Source: Trichomonas vaginalis G3 (Eukaryota; Parabasalia; Trichomonadida; Trichomonadidae). Taken from it: 64,000 nt of DNA. This document shows positions 21,138 through 31,645 of the stretch, one piece after another. The stretch spans positions 25,947,300-26,011,299 of the forward strand of contig NC_067204.1 of assembly GCF_026262505.1 (NCBI RefSeq), given 5' to 3'. The number at the start of each line of letters is the position of its first letter. Position 1 is the first letter of the stretch. The position numbers were made by a program, and so were the translations under genes. Under the pieces are notes generated by a model. The model saw nothing but the letters and a program-made list of their open reading frames with translations. It searched no databases and was not told where the DNA came from.

Positions 21138-22877
21138 TTATTCGCAATAAAGTTTGAAAAACTCATATTTTAAGTCTTCATGAACTTCCTTTTTCTCTTC
21201 TTCTTTTGGTTCTTGTACATAATATTTTTTCATGAAATAATATGCGAAATCACAAATTTTCATTGGATCTATTGTTGTCATGAAGTTAGTGAACTCAGTA
21301 AGAATCGCAGTTATTACTACTCTCTGTTGTTTTGACATATACGAAGCCAATTCAACAACAGTTCCTGCGATGAAGTAAACAAACCAATGATTCGGAGATT
21401 CAGAACACAACATTCTCGACCAAACAGGCCATATATCAGTGATTGATCTCTTAAACAACATGACGTAATCAGAGTATCCCCACATCAAATCCGTCAGCTT
21501 ATTAATATGTAGCCACAATGATGTAGGAGGTGAAATTTTGTTGATAATTTTCATCGTTTTTGCGGCCATTTCTTTACAAAATTCAGCAACTCTGGCCAAA
21601 CTTTCATCCTGTTTGAGCAACAAAAGGAAATAAGCATTATACCAGAAGATCTTGTATTCAACATCACCTACGTCAATTAAATTTCCTTCTTTATCTGTTG
21701 GCTGACCATTTTCGTTCCATTTCGGAATGAAAAGGTCAATGAAAGGAACAACCATGTCATTCATGCCTTGTACGTATCCTAAATTGGGATTATATATTTC
21801 ATAAGCCTTTAATATTCTTGTTAAAAGTGACAAACCGATTCCATTTTGGTCTTTAAAAGCTGGATGTTGTCTGTCGGTTCTAATGACATCGTGCATGATT
21901 ACTCTTTGCGCCAAATTCCTTGTCCTGTTGTTCTTGATCTGTTCTTCAAGTGTCAGTGCTGATTGCTCGCAAAATGTTTCGTATTCAAATTTTAATTTTT
22001 TATCAATTTCTTCTCTTTGAGATTTCGTGGAATCAACTGGGTAAATGGATAATAAATATGATAAGGTTGGAATTATTGCATCGGTTTCAACACCATTGAG
22101 ATAAATTTTCGATTTAATTTGATCAAAATTTTGGAGAACTCCGTTTTCATCATAGGAGTTCATAATGTCTTGTAAAGAAACTAGTGATGTCTTTTGTGGT
22201 TCTATCTGTCTATTAACTGTTGAAAAAATGTAATATCTGTATGAATCGCAGTCAAATTCTTGTAAGATATTAAAAGCTTCAACCTGGTTATTCTTTTGTA
22301 CGTATCGTATAATTCTAATGTAGTATTCAACAACATCAATCCAGAATCTCTTGAGATCGTCTGTATTTGTTTCTAAAATAATATCTGGAGATATATAATC
22401 GCCAAAATTCGGATTTACATTTTGTAATACACGTAATGACCATACTTTTTCATGCTTTGGGTGAGCAATACCGTAAGTCAATAATTTTTCTACGAAGAAT
22501 ACAAATTGTGCAAAATGAGCTTGCTGTATGCTAAAATATCGAGTTTCATCAACTGTTGAATGAGAAATGATTAAAGTTAATGGATTAATTCCGAATTCAA
22601 ATTTGGAAAGTTGCGTTGTAGGAATAAAAATGCTATTTCCGTAGCTCCAATCATATGTAGCATCTAATGTCAATGATTTGAGCAGCTTTGTTCTCGATTC
22701 TTTGCTATTATTAAGTTGTCTTTGCCATAATATGTAGAAATTTGATTTATTTTTCATAAGAGCTAATATGCCATCATTAGTACTCCTTTCTGGTGTAATT
22801 TCTTTGACTGATCTGATTACTGCTAATAAAACTTTTGATGACAAATTATCTGATTCCATATTTATCAGGAATGACAT
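21138..22877 (-). CDS. TBC-domain Rab GTPase-activating protein (TBC1D15/17-like layout)
   Basis: A 579-residue protein from ATG 22877 that should speed GTP hydrolysis by a Rab GTPase and so switch off a membrane-trafficking step. The TBC dual-finger signature is present: IMHDVIRTDRQHPAF (arginine finger at about R333) and GYVQGMND (glutamine finger at about Q370). These are followed by the usual tail blocks around TDLMWGYSDYVMLFKRSITDIWPVWSRML. An N-terminal ~300-residue region precedes TBC, as in TBC1D15/17-type proteins. Both catalytic residues are kept, so it is probably active. The start is preceded by TTTCAAAAAT. The Rab target cannot be read. Confidence 0.88.
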   Translation of the reverse strand: MSFLINMESDNLSSKVLLAVIRSVKEITPERSTNDGILALMKNKSNFYILWQRQLNNSKESRTKLLKSLTLDATYDWSYGNSIFIPTTQLSKFEFGINPLTLIISHSTVDETRYFSIQQAHFAQFVFFVEKLLTYGIAHPKHEKVWSLRVLQNVNPNFGDYISPDIILETNTDDLKRFWIDVVEYYIRIIRYVQKNNQVEAFNILQEFDCDSYRYYIFSTVNRQIEPQKTSLVSLQDIMNSYDENGVLQNFDQIKSKIYLNGVETDAIIPTLSYLLSIYPVDSTKSQREEIDKKLKFEYETFCEQSALTLEEQIKNNRTRNLAQRVIMHDVIRTDRQHPAFKDQNGIGLSLLTRILKAYEIYNPNLGYVQGMNDMVVPFIDLFIPKWNENGQPTDKEGNLIDVGDVEYKIFWYNAYFLLLLKQDESLARVAEFCKEMAAKTMKIINKISPPTSLWLHINKLTDLMWGYSDYVMLFKRSITDIWPVWSRMLCSESPNHWFVYFIAGTVVELASYMSKQQRVVITAILTEFTNFMTTIDPMKICDFAYYFMKKYYVQEPKEEEKKEVHEDLKYEFFKLYCE

Positions 22878-23004
22878 ATTTTTGAAAGACAATCATATAA
22901 AATATTTGAGGAAAATTATGAATTTATTCAAACTAATGATTTGACTCAACAAATTCAATAAAAAAAATTATAACCAAATTTGGTTTCATAATAATAAGGA
23001 CAGT

Positions 23005-24540
23005 TCAAGTATTACCTTGGTGAGAAATAAGAAGTTCTTCTATTTCTTTGTAGCCATGATAACTTGCAATAGAAAGCGCAGAGATCCCTTGTTTTGATTT
23101 TGCATTTACATCTGCGCCATGTGAAATAAGGGTTTCTACTAGATCTTTATTTTTAAGTTCTGTTGCAAGCATGAGAGCAGTTTCTCCTCTGCTCGCTGTT
23201 GCATTCACATCTGCGCCATGTGTAATAAGGGTTTCTACTACATCTTTATTTTGAAGTTTTGTAGCAAACATTAGAGCAGTTTCCTCTTTTTTTTTGTTTT
23301 TGCATTCACATTTGCACCTAATGAAATAAGGAGTTCAACCATATCTTTTCCAGATTTTACGCCATAATGTAGTGGAGTAAATCCATCATAATCTTCTTCG
23401 TTAATATTATAGGGTGACCGACGAAAGGGTAGCATCTCCAGAAAGGAGATATATGTCTGCTACATTTCTAGATAGATTTATATCTCCCTTTGAAATTAAA
23501 AGTTGAACTATTTCTTTCATATCATATTCTGCAGCAAAATGAAGAATACTCTTATGATAATCATTCCATTCTTTACAATTAATTCCACAATCAATAGCAT
23601 ATTTAACTGTTTTTAGCATTCTATGCTTTATTGCTTCGAGAATATTAAATTGATAGATTGTACTTTCGCCAAATTTCTTAATGAAATATAGGATTAAATC
23701 ATCAACATTAAATTGGAGTAGAGAATTATCAAATTCATCAATCTTTCCATTGTTTGTAAATAGGAAAAGTGCTTCAAGATTGCTATAATTTTGAATATAA
23801 TTCATATGTTTCATATTTGCTAAATCAAAGTTATTATCGAGGTACATTAAGAAATCGATGTTGTGTGATGCGATTATGGATTCAAAACATAGCTTAAGAT
23901 TTGAATCATTAATTAATGGCAATGATTCTTTTATTATCCTTGGATTTCCACCTAAAAATGAAAATGCAATCGAAACGTTAGAGGGCTTAAATTTATTGTT
24001 TTCTTGTAAATACAAATAGCATTTTTCTGAACCATAATAGGAACATGCATCCAATAGATCGAGTTCAAAGTCAATGTTAAATAAGCGCTTTTTAATACTG
24101 TTCTTCAGCACAGAATCATCCTGATCAATGATATGAATCAATGCGGTAATATCATCATTCATGATTGCATTGAATATTGAATTTGGTATTAGATGTTCAG
24201 GAAATTCATAATCTTCTGTGTTTTCATTATTTTCGAATGCAGAAATAATATCTTTGATGTCAATAATGGGTTGAAATTTGTATTTATAATTTACCAAACT
24301 GTTAATTAAATCATAAAGTTGTAAATATGCTTTCATGTAACGGTCTCTCAGTAATAAAGCTTTGTAGATTGTTGTTAAAATATATGCTATGCTAAAATTA
24401 TATTTGTTCATTAAGATATCTTTAACTTTGCTATATGTGCTTTCGACATTGTCAGATGTGAGACGATATATGCATCTAAATGCAGCGATATAGTCTGCAT
24501 ATATTCTGAATCTTTTTAAAGTTTGTAAAGTGTCGGATTT
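23005..24540 (-). pseudogene. DUF3447 + ankyrin gene, decayed
   Basis: The 5' part (24540 to 23407; YADYIAAFRCIYRLTSDNVESTYSKVKDIL, then DLLDACSYYGSEKCYLYL) is the DUF3447-type N-terminus. The 3' part (to 23005; VETLITHGADVNATASRGETALMLATE) is ankyrin repeats. Between them a ~68-bp insertion (about 23409-23476) and a frameshift in an A-run near 23290 break the frame. No in-frame ATG exists before the internal one at 24411, so the start is also lost. Last three ankyrin repeats look fresh, so decay may be recent. It stands next to, and in the same orientation as, the TBC gene. Confidence 0.65.
23409..23476 (-). other. Foldable ~68-bp insertion in the ankyrin pseudogene
   Basis: Inserted in the middle of an ankyrin repeat between coding blocks that would otherwise join. 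On the plus strand GTAGCA (23429-23434) pairs with TGCTAC (23458-23463), enclosing a second stem TCTCC/GGAGA (23435-23439/23445-23449) with the loop AGAAA. The outer flank has GGGTGACC. A TATAA sits at both junctions and could be a target duplication. Identity unknown. Confidence 0.45.
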
Positions 24541-24802
24541 ATATTATTTTTTTGTTTTTCCTCATTTTTCAGTCTTGATCGAAACTCCAAAATAAGCTTG
24601 CTGTTCAATAGAGTACATAAAATACCATATATTTATATATAGTAATATTGCTCACATTCGACCTGTTACATTTTGTAATTAAAGTTTGCTCATATACGCT
24701 ACAAGTTGAGAAAAATCTAAATTAGTAGGCTTAAATAGGGTAAAATTTTCTTCAGAAATGACATTTTCCCTATACGATACGGACCATATTCAAAAATAAT
24801 TA

Positions 24803-26173
24803 ATGCTTTTGTTAACTTGCTTCGCTCGATCTCTCAAGAATTCAGATCCCCTCATCACGCAGGAGATTGTTGATGCAATTAATAATGATCCTAATGCACC
24901 ATTCAAAGCAAAACTTTATCCAAAGTTTGCAAAGATGACTGTTGGTGATGCAAGGCGTTTCTTGTCACCAGTTCGCCCTCCACCACAAAATCAAGGTTCA
25001 GCTGTTCCAGTTGGTGCTAACGAAGAATTTTTCAACTGGGTGGATAAAAACTACATTACAGGGCTCACAAACGTTGCTGCTTATCCAAATGATGTTAATG
25101 CTTCTAATCAAAATTCAAAGAATTATTCAGGAACCCAACCAGGCAGATCTATTTATCCTCACGTCGAGAAAGTTAAGTTCCCGGTTTTTGATGTTACAAA
25201 GTTATGCAGCTCTTGGGCACCAGCAGTTACATCTGCAATGACAATCTCTGTTTCACGCTGGGCCGGCGAATTTGTCAACTTCTCTCTTCAGTACGTTCTT
25301 GACTGTGACATACTTGGCGATTCTTGCGTTGAACGTACTCCACTTAATGCATACCAACTCTTCTGGACATATCATCCACCAGACTTCGATAGCTGGGATA
25401 AACCAGGCGATGAACACTCAGAAAGAACTTCATATATGCAAGCACCACGTTCTGATTTCAATAGAGAAAACTGTGCTGACAACAGGTGCTATCCAGGTTT
25501 GACAAACTGCAAGCGTCACTGGGCACTTACTGGTAGTTGCAATCCAGGTGATGCAGAAACAGGTTGTCCAATCTACTTCCTTTACAACTGGCGCTGGATC
25601 AAATCTCATCTTTGGGAAGTTGGTGCTGTTACTTCTTCTATCACTGTTTACAGATCTCTCTTTACATACAACGGATCTGTTTACTCAGGCTACTTCAAAC
25701 CTGATACAGGAGACACAGTTGTTGGTAATAACACAGGATGGGGTCAAATTCTTGGTATGCTAGATGTAACGATTGTTGGTTGGGGCCAGACAAAGCTTAA
25801 TCTCTCTACTGACAGTTCTTTAAACACTCAGAGTCTTCAGCGTTGGTGGTGGGTCATTCCACACTTTGGAAGTGATTTCGGCATTCATTACGATTTTTGT
25901 AAAGGTGATACAAATTGCAAGACAAACAAAACTGCAATTTCCCACGAAAATGATCAAATCAAGTTAGCCAGCGACTCAGGCCAACTTTATATCACAGGTC
26001 TTACAGATGATTGGCAAGATGGTACCACAAACAAAAAAGGTTTCATGCAATTCAATCGCAGATTTGACGACTGCAACATTGAATCACAAGCAGTTGGTGC
26101 TGTTCCATATAACTTTGTTCCACTTCCACACAGAACACCATCTCCAACAGAAGATGAATCATCTGGTAATTAA
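24803..26173 (+). CDS. Papain-family (C1A) pseudoprotease
   Basis: A 456-residue secreted-type protein: hydrophobic start MLLLTCFARSL, a propeptide-like region, then a cathepsin-like domain (CSSWAPAVTSAMTISVSRW, QYVLDCD, GCPIYFLYNWRWIKSHLWEVGAV, MLDVTIVGWGQ, RWWWVIPHFGSDFG). Aligned to papain, the catalytic Cys before W is Ser, the His before A-V-x-x-V-G-W-G is Leu, and the Asn of NSWG is Pro, so all three catalytic positions are lost while the fold landmarks stay. It therefore probably binds rather than cuts, like tubulointerstitial-nephritis-antigen-type relatives. Cys-rich inserts around 140-240 are notable. TTCAAAAATAATTA precedes the ATG. Confidence 0.8.
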   Translation: MLLLTCFARSLKNSDPLITQEIVDAINNDPNAPFKAKLYPKFAKMTVGDARRFLSPVRPPPQNQGSAVPVGANEEFFNWVDKNYITGLTNVAAYPNDVNASNQNSKNYSGTQPGRSIYPHVEKVKFPVFDVTKLCSSWAPAVTSAMTISVSRWAGEFVNFSLQYVLDCDILGDSCVERTPLNAYQLFWTYHPPDFDSWDKPGDEHSERTSYMQAPRSDFNRENCADNRCYPGLTNCKRHWALTGSCNPGDAETGCPIYFLYNWRWIKSHLWEVGAVTSSITVYRSLFTYNGSVYSGYFKPDTGDTVVGNNTGWGQILGMLDVTIVGWGQTKLNLSTDSSLNTQSLQRWWWVIPHFGSDFGIHYDFCKGDTNCKTNKTAISHENDQIKLASDSGQLYITGLTDDWQDGTTNKKGFMQFNRRFDDCNIESQAVGAVPYNFVPLPHRTPSPTEDESSGN

Positions 26174-26203
26174 AACTTGTTTTGATTTTTTAAACTACTT
26201 TTC

Positions 26204-26404
26204 TTAAGAGTGCACTTACCACTTTCTGACATTCTCTCAATTTTTTTGACATTCTAGTTTTTTATCCAAATTTTCTAAGGTAAAAAGTCATTAACTTTGT
26301 TCGGAAAGAAGTTATTTTATATATATGCAATACTTTTTTGCAATCACAATAAAGATATATTGATATTATGGAAGCATGTCAGAAAGTGGTAAGTGCACCT
26401 TTAA
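26204..26404 (+). mobile_element. MITE with TTAA target duplication (complete copy)
   Basis: A 201-bp copy of the family at 4667. Ends are GAGTGCACTTACCACTTTCTG and its inverted partner, both bordered by TTAA; the middle shares CAATTTTTTTGACAT and TTTTCTAAGGTAAAAAGT. It lies 30 bases after the pseudoprotease stop codon. Confidence 0.8.
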
Positions 26405-26671
26405 GCTGGATAGTACTATATGTGAAATAGCAGCAAAGTCATGTTTTTATATCACATACCACTTGTTTTGACACTCGAAATATAATAATTTCGAATTTTT
26501 AATAAAGAAATTTAGTTCAATATTTATAAAATCTATATTAGCTGTATCCTCTTCATTTAATATCGTATTACTTATGATAAAAGCTCGGAGCTAAAGAGAG
26601 ATGGCGTTTTGAATATAATCTTATTCCATTGGTATGAAAAAAAAGACGTTTGCGATTTTTTTTTCATTGAA

Positions 26672-27310
26672 ATGAGTGTAATTAGCGAAGCTGATACATT
26701 CCTTGAAGAGCAATGCCAAGATTATGATCCAAGTGTCACAAACGGATTTGAAATTAAGTTCAACCGTGAAATCATCTATAAAAACTCAGGAAGAGATAAA
26801 ATTTATAGAACAAGAATTTTAACAAGTACGGATGAAGAAGGTGCACTTAACGAAGTTAGATTTGAACTATTTGATGACGAAAACATCGATTTTCTTTACG
26901 AATGTAGTTTAACAGCTGCTGAATACGAAGATTTCAAAGCAGCAAATCAGCTTACAATTCCTTTCGAGAACTTTGCGAACTCTGTTCAACTCCTTCTTGA
27001 AAACAGTGTTAAAAAGGTCGAAGAGTTTGAATGCAGATTTGCAGAAAACGTAGAGGAAGAAGCAGCTAGCATTAAGTTCTATCAGAAGCTTAGACTACGC
27101 CAAGTTGAAATATTTGGATTAGATTTCCATAGAAGCGATAAAGAATTCATCGAAGCTCATGCTCAATCTAGATTCAATCGCCTTAAGAACGAACTATCTC
27201 ATAAGCGCCGTGAGTATGAAGAAATTCTTAAGAAGATTCAAGCAAAGAATCCAACAATTGCTAAACGCCTCAAAGCAGCTGTTGAAAATGCAGTTAAAAA
27301 GGCAAACTGA
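26672..27310 (+). CDS. Short SAS-6-like protein (N-terminal head domain)
   Basis: A 212-residue protein from ATG 26672; the frame opens 21 codons earlier but that leader is AT-rich and TTTTTCATTGAA just before 26672 looks like an initiator. Residues ~35-115 resemble the SAS-6 head: EVRFELFDDENIDFLYECSLTAAEYEDFKAANQLTIPFENFANSVQLLL follows the beta-sheet then helix layout of the centriole cartwheel protein. After it comes a charged helical tail of about 80 residues instead of the long coiled coil. Size and layout fit the SAS6-like group known from flagellated protists, so a basal-body or cytoskeletal role is inferred. XRCC4/XLF-type folds are the main alternative. Confidence 0.6.
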   Translation: MSVISEADTFLEEQCQDYDPSVTNGFEIKFNREIIYKNSGRDKIYRTRILTSTDEEGALNEVRFELFDDENIDFLYECSLTAAEYEDFKAANQLTIPFENFANSVQLLLENSVKKVEEFECRFAENVEEEAASIKFYQKLRLRQVEIFGLDFHRSDKEFIEAHAQSRFNRLKNELSHKRREYEEILKKIQAKNPTIAKRLKAAVENAVKKAN

Positions 27311-27640
27311 TTGAATTATGTATAAAAATGATTTATTGATGTCCTTATAACTTATAAATAAATATTTTTAATATTTACTATTCAATATTGAAGTGTTACT
27401 AATGATGAAATACATAGAGTACCATAAAAGAATATTAAATTTTATTATGACATCTTTGGATTGTAGGTGTTTTAGGAAAAAACATATTATTGATAACAAT
27501 GATTATTAATAGGTATAAATGTATACCAATTTTTGAGATAAATTTATCAAATATATTCATATTAAACAAATAATTAGAATATGAATTTTTATTATTCGAA
27601 ATATATTTTAAATATAATTAAAAACAGCGTATTTAAACAT

Positions 27641-28792
27641 TTACCATCTACTATAAACCTTTTCAGCAAATCCAGGAATATTTTCAAACTTAATTTCGCG
27701 CCCGTTTGTCAGTTTCAAAGTTCCTGAATAATTACCAAAGTACTGATTCTGGAGGGATCTGAGAACTAACAAATTACTATCAGCATGGCGAAGAACAATT
27801 GGAGTGAATTTTCCTTCAAAGTGGCCATTATCACTTGTAATAGTCCATGTATCCATCGGGTTGCTTGGAATATGGAATTCTATTTCAGATAGTTTATGAA
27901 TCTTGCCTTTGTAGAAGATACAATTTTCTGAAGCTGGTGTTCTATCAGAAAATCCATATCCGAGGTTGAAACCGATCTTTTGGCCATCATCAAGAACGCC
28001 CGTTGCACTTCCCCAGTACCAAGTGCTTGAATATGGCCAATAACCACGACCGAAATCAAGCACTGTATAAGAACCGTTCGTAATGTTATAAGTTTGATCA
28101 CCCATTACAACGGAGCCATATGTAGGCATGCCATTGACTTTTTCATTCATGTAAAAGTTATATCTGTTATGAGCCCAAGATGTTTGAATATTTAACGACT
28201 CATTGCCTGTAGGATGATGCATATGAAGGTCAATATAGATACCTTTTTGTCCATTTGGTAAAACTATTCCGCTAGAATTAACTTGAAGTCTTCTGACGTG
28301 ATGATATTTTTGTATTCTCATTTGGAGGCCAATTCCATTATACGTAAGAGTGTGTTCATGAAGGGATGTTGGTGGAAGTCTAATTGTGCCTAATGGGAGT
28401 GGTGTAAATCTATCTTTTTGGGAAAATTTCTTTTCGTTTAGATCGATGACTGATAAAGAATACAATCCGATGTATCCTAAATCAGAAACTGTTGTGCATA
28501 TGTAAATATTTAATGGGGCAATGTAAGTTGCGTAATAATCCCATTCTTTGATCCTCAATGGGTTAGCTTTGACAAAGCTTCGCATATATCTCCATATTGG
28601 ATGCCTAGCCCATCCTTCATATTTTGTAGTTCCGTTCCTAAATAGATTTTCGTCTTGCTCTTTTTGTTCAATTTGCATTGGTTCTTTGAATTTAGGAGTA
28701 TGTTCAACACCTACGCCAGAGAATATATTGGCTATTAGTAAGAACATGCCACTCAGCAAAATAAAAGTCGCTGTAGCCTTAAGGCAAGTCAT
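27641..28792 (-). CDS. DUF2804 protein with N-terminal membrane anchor
   Basis: A 383-residue protein. Residues ~8-28 form a single hydrophobic anchor. The rest carries the DUF2804 landmarks in order: GWARHPIWRYMR, KEWDYYATYI, TVLDFGRGYWPYSSTWYWGSATG, IGFNLGYGFSDRTPASEN, FHIPSNPMDTWTITSDNGHFEGKFTP. The family is a lipocalin-like beta fold distantly related to tocopherol cyclase/CrtC-type proteins, with no established reaction that I know of. Most members lack a membrane anchor as far as I recall, so the type II topology with a luminal or external domain (several N-x-S/T sites) is of interest. ATG 28792 is unambiguous. Confidence 0.8.
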   Translation of the reverse strand: MTCLKATATFILLSGMFLLIANIFSGVGVEHTPKFKEPMQIEQKEQDENLFRNGTTKYEGWARHPIWRYMRSFVKANPLRIKEWDYYATYIAPLNIYICTTVSDLGYIGLYSLSVIDLNEKKFSQKDRFTPLPLGTIRLPPTSLHEHTLTYNGIGLQMRIQKYHHVRRLQVNSSGIVLPNGQKGIYIDLHMHHPTGNESLNIQTSWAHNRYNFYMNEKVNGMPTYGSVVMGDQTYNITNGSYTVLDFGRGYWPYSSTWYWGSATGVLDDGQKIGFNLGYGFSDRTPASENCIFYKGKIHKLSEIEFHIPSNPMDTWTITSDNGHFEGKFTPIVLRHADSNLLVLRSLQNQYFGNYSGTLKLTNGREIKFENIPGFAEKVYSRW

Positions 28793-28901
28793 ATTTGATA
28801 ATCGTAAAAAAAGTGCATGATTTCGTAGAAAATTGACAGATTTTATAAGGATTTTTTAAACGTACAGTTTTTGAAAAATAAGTGATTCACATAAGATTAT
28901 T

Positions 28902-29506
28902 CAAGAATTTGAACAATGGAAGATCGAGGAAACAAATAGAATAACAAAGAAATATGATGACAAGTTCCAAGAATTTCCAGACGAGATTTTGCTGCATATG
29001 AATAGTTATCAAGAACAGAAAGGACAAAAACTAGCAACAATCATTAACGAATTACAAGAGCTGAGTGATGAATATGATGACCAGTTAGCAAAGAAAGAGC
29101 AAATGGGACAAAAAATTAAACAAAACTAAGAAAACTTGAAATAAAACCAATACAAGTCGATTCTAATCGAGAAACAAGAATTAATCGAACATCAGAGTTA
29201 AGTTTTAAGAACGAAATCTTAATAAAAGCATTGAAAGATATACAATTCGAAGCCAAGCTTCAAGATCTTAATAAAAGCATTGAAAGATATAAAAGATTAT
29301 ATACCACTGCTAGCACAATTGTTAACCAAGCATATCAAGAAAAAATAAATGAAGAACGAATTTACAACAAAAACTGGGTGAACTTAGATCTCCACATTAT
29401 CATCGATCACAATGGTATCTATGAGAGTCACCATTGGGGAAATTGTAATAGCATATATGGCATCAAGAAAAACCTTGCCATACTAGATAGATATCTAAAT
29501 GTATAA
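28902..29506 (+). pseudogene. Coiled-coil gene remnant
   Basis: A frame rich in Glu/Lys/Gln (EFEQWKIEETNRITKKYDD, QLAKKEQMGQKIKQ) runs without ATG at its 5' end to a stop near 29129. A second frame then continues the same texture (EAKLQDLNKSIERYKRLY) to 29506, ending in a non-repetitive LDLHIIIDHNGIYESHHWG. At least one frameshift separates them. A 24-base direct repeat starting CTTAATAAAAGCATTG occurs at 29218 and 29267. I do not recognise the family. Confidence 0.35.
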
Positions 29507-31645
29507 AAACAAAATTCGCGAACTTCAAATTAAGTATCAAAAGATAATAATATCACATTTTTAATACGTAATGACAGATCGCCATCATATTGTAATACAT
29601 GACATTGCCAATTAAATAATATTAAACAAGATATATATTTGATATTTCTAAAATTTAACATTCTTGAGATATTCAATTTTTAATATCATATACAGCCTTG
29701 CTTTAAAATTGATAATTTGAATTTCAGTGAGCAGTAGTAATTATTAAAGCAAAAGGTACATTCACTAGGTGATAACAGTAAAATGGGATGAAAATAGGAT
29801 AAATAGCATCCCTATATAGTGCCTAACAATATTTATACGGGCCAAAAAAATTTGGCTAGAGATTTGGCGAGTTATAAAACTTAGAAAATTGAGAGGGATT
29901 TTTATTTTTGAATTTTTTTGGAAAGTTAAAATTGCGATTAAAAATCGATTTCCAGGAGAACTAAGCATCTCATCATATATTTAAATCGATAAAAATATTA
30001 AATAATAGTTGAATAGTATAACAACGTGAAATTATGGCTGAATCTACAGAAAAAATGAACATATTTGACATTTTTGAAAATTCATACGTTAGATGGTGAC
30101 AGACTCATAAACTATACTTTAGCTAAGATTGATATATGGTTTCAACAACACATGGTTAAAATCGTAAAAATATTTTAGATTTCAAAAAGATATATATGGT
30201 AATATAATGGACAAAGTCAACAAATAGCATGTTAAATATGTTATAATTAACTTTTTATTAGATCCAATAGTAGATATCGAATGGTTTCCAGCTTTATGGT
30301 TAAATATTTTCTTTTCGAGCTTCTCTTTAACTGTTGTATTAAGGTTGTAAATTTTTGATGCTAGAAACTATGGAATCTTCTTTGCTGCTGCATTTTTCTT
30401 GAGAGTTCTTGCAATTTCGAATAGATCTGCGCATTGTATGAAATGGAGGCTTTAAAATATCTTGAAAATAGAATAGGACTGCTTTTCCAAAGGAATGCTT
30501 ACTTGTAAATCAGAGAGTTTCAAAATTGACAGCAAGATTATCATCATAACTTTCGATTTTGCTGCGAAAAAGGAAGACAAGTAATTAACAAATCATTTAC
30601 TGTTGTTCATCAAAAGAAGAAAACTTTGATAACAACTAATGATGATAAAATCAAGCTATCTTTTAATATTTTAAATTGATAAGACATTCAAAATATTTGA
30701 ATGGTTTAAAATATTTTCTTTTAATTTCTATAAGATATTATCATGATTATATAATAAAATTTAAATTTTATTCAAAAAGGCAATATTTCAAACTTTTAAT
30801 TTCAAAAATCTTAATTCTGCAATAAGTGTATTTAATTGTAGCAAATTTAATGATCCTTCGTCATGCTTAGCAATTTGGAACTCATAAATTAATGATTTCT
30901 TCAAGTAAAATTCTGCATTATTTCAAAAGTCAATAATTCTCTAGTAACTTTTCTTCAAACCCTAACCATTATATTATATGTATAATGGAGAATAATTGCA
31001 AAGAAAGATAGCCGAATTTACTGGGTAGTTCTTGTGATGCGAAATAATTGCAAATTAACACCTAGTTTTAACAGCATCAATCTCTTTTTGCTCTCATTTA
31101 AATGCATTCGCACACTTTAATTTTGAAATATAAGAGTTTTGGAAATTATCAAATTTATCTGCTCAAATACTATAGATCTTCATAAGTGTTAATAGAATCA
31201 TTAGCCTTACATATAGTGTTTAATATAATGATGCACATTATACTGGGATTCATTCCTTATTCATCTAGTTATTATAAGATTTACAACCCCATGAAAATTT
31301 AAAATTTTGTCAAAAATAGTGAATGTACCTTTTTAAAGCATAGGCATCTTTAAGGATATTTAAGGATATATTGCTAAAATCGTTGCAGTAGAATATTGTC
31401 TTAAAAAGGTATTCCGTAATATTTTAATGAAATTTTTTAAAGGTCTGCTTAGTTAATATGATGAGACATTAATGAATTCATTTGTATAGATTCTTAACCG
31501 CGTGTCGCGCATCAGAAAAAAAATTTACACATTTATCTCTGAATTTGAGCAAAATATTCATTTAATAGTTGGATAAGAAGTCCTATTCTCCATTTTCAAA
31601 TTTTCGACTTTTATTGACGGTTTTGTTCTTACGACTTTCAGAATA
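29507..31645. other. Intergenic with one decayed TBC fragment
   Basis: About 2.1 kb with no intact frame. Apart from the TBC remnant at 30255-30450 and scattered AT-rich runs I see nothing in it. Confidence 0.45.
30255..30450 (+). pseudogene. Decayed C-terminal fragment of a TBC domain
   Basis: One frame reads EWFPALWLNIFFSSFSLTVVLRL, then a stop and IFDARNYGIFFAAAFFLRVL. This matches the last part of TBC domains, where a W..LF......VVLR(L/I)WD.F..EG block is followed by a helix. Stops and drift show it is dead. It is not a copy of the intact TBC gene at 21138 in any obvious nucleotide stretch. Confidence 0.4.

Noticed and set aside
23409-23476. Hammerhead, HDV-type or spliceosomal-intron identity for the folded insertion
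   Set aside because: CTGATGA is absent, the HDV double-pseudoknot pairings cannot be drawn, and neither end has GT...AG or the trichomonad branch-point motif.
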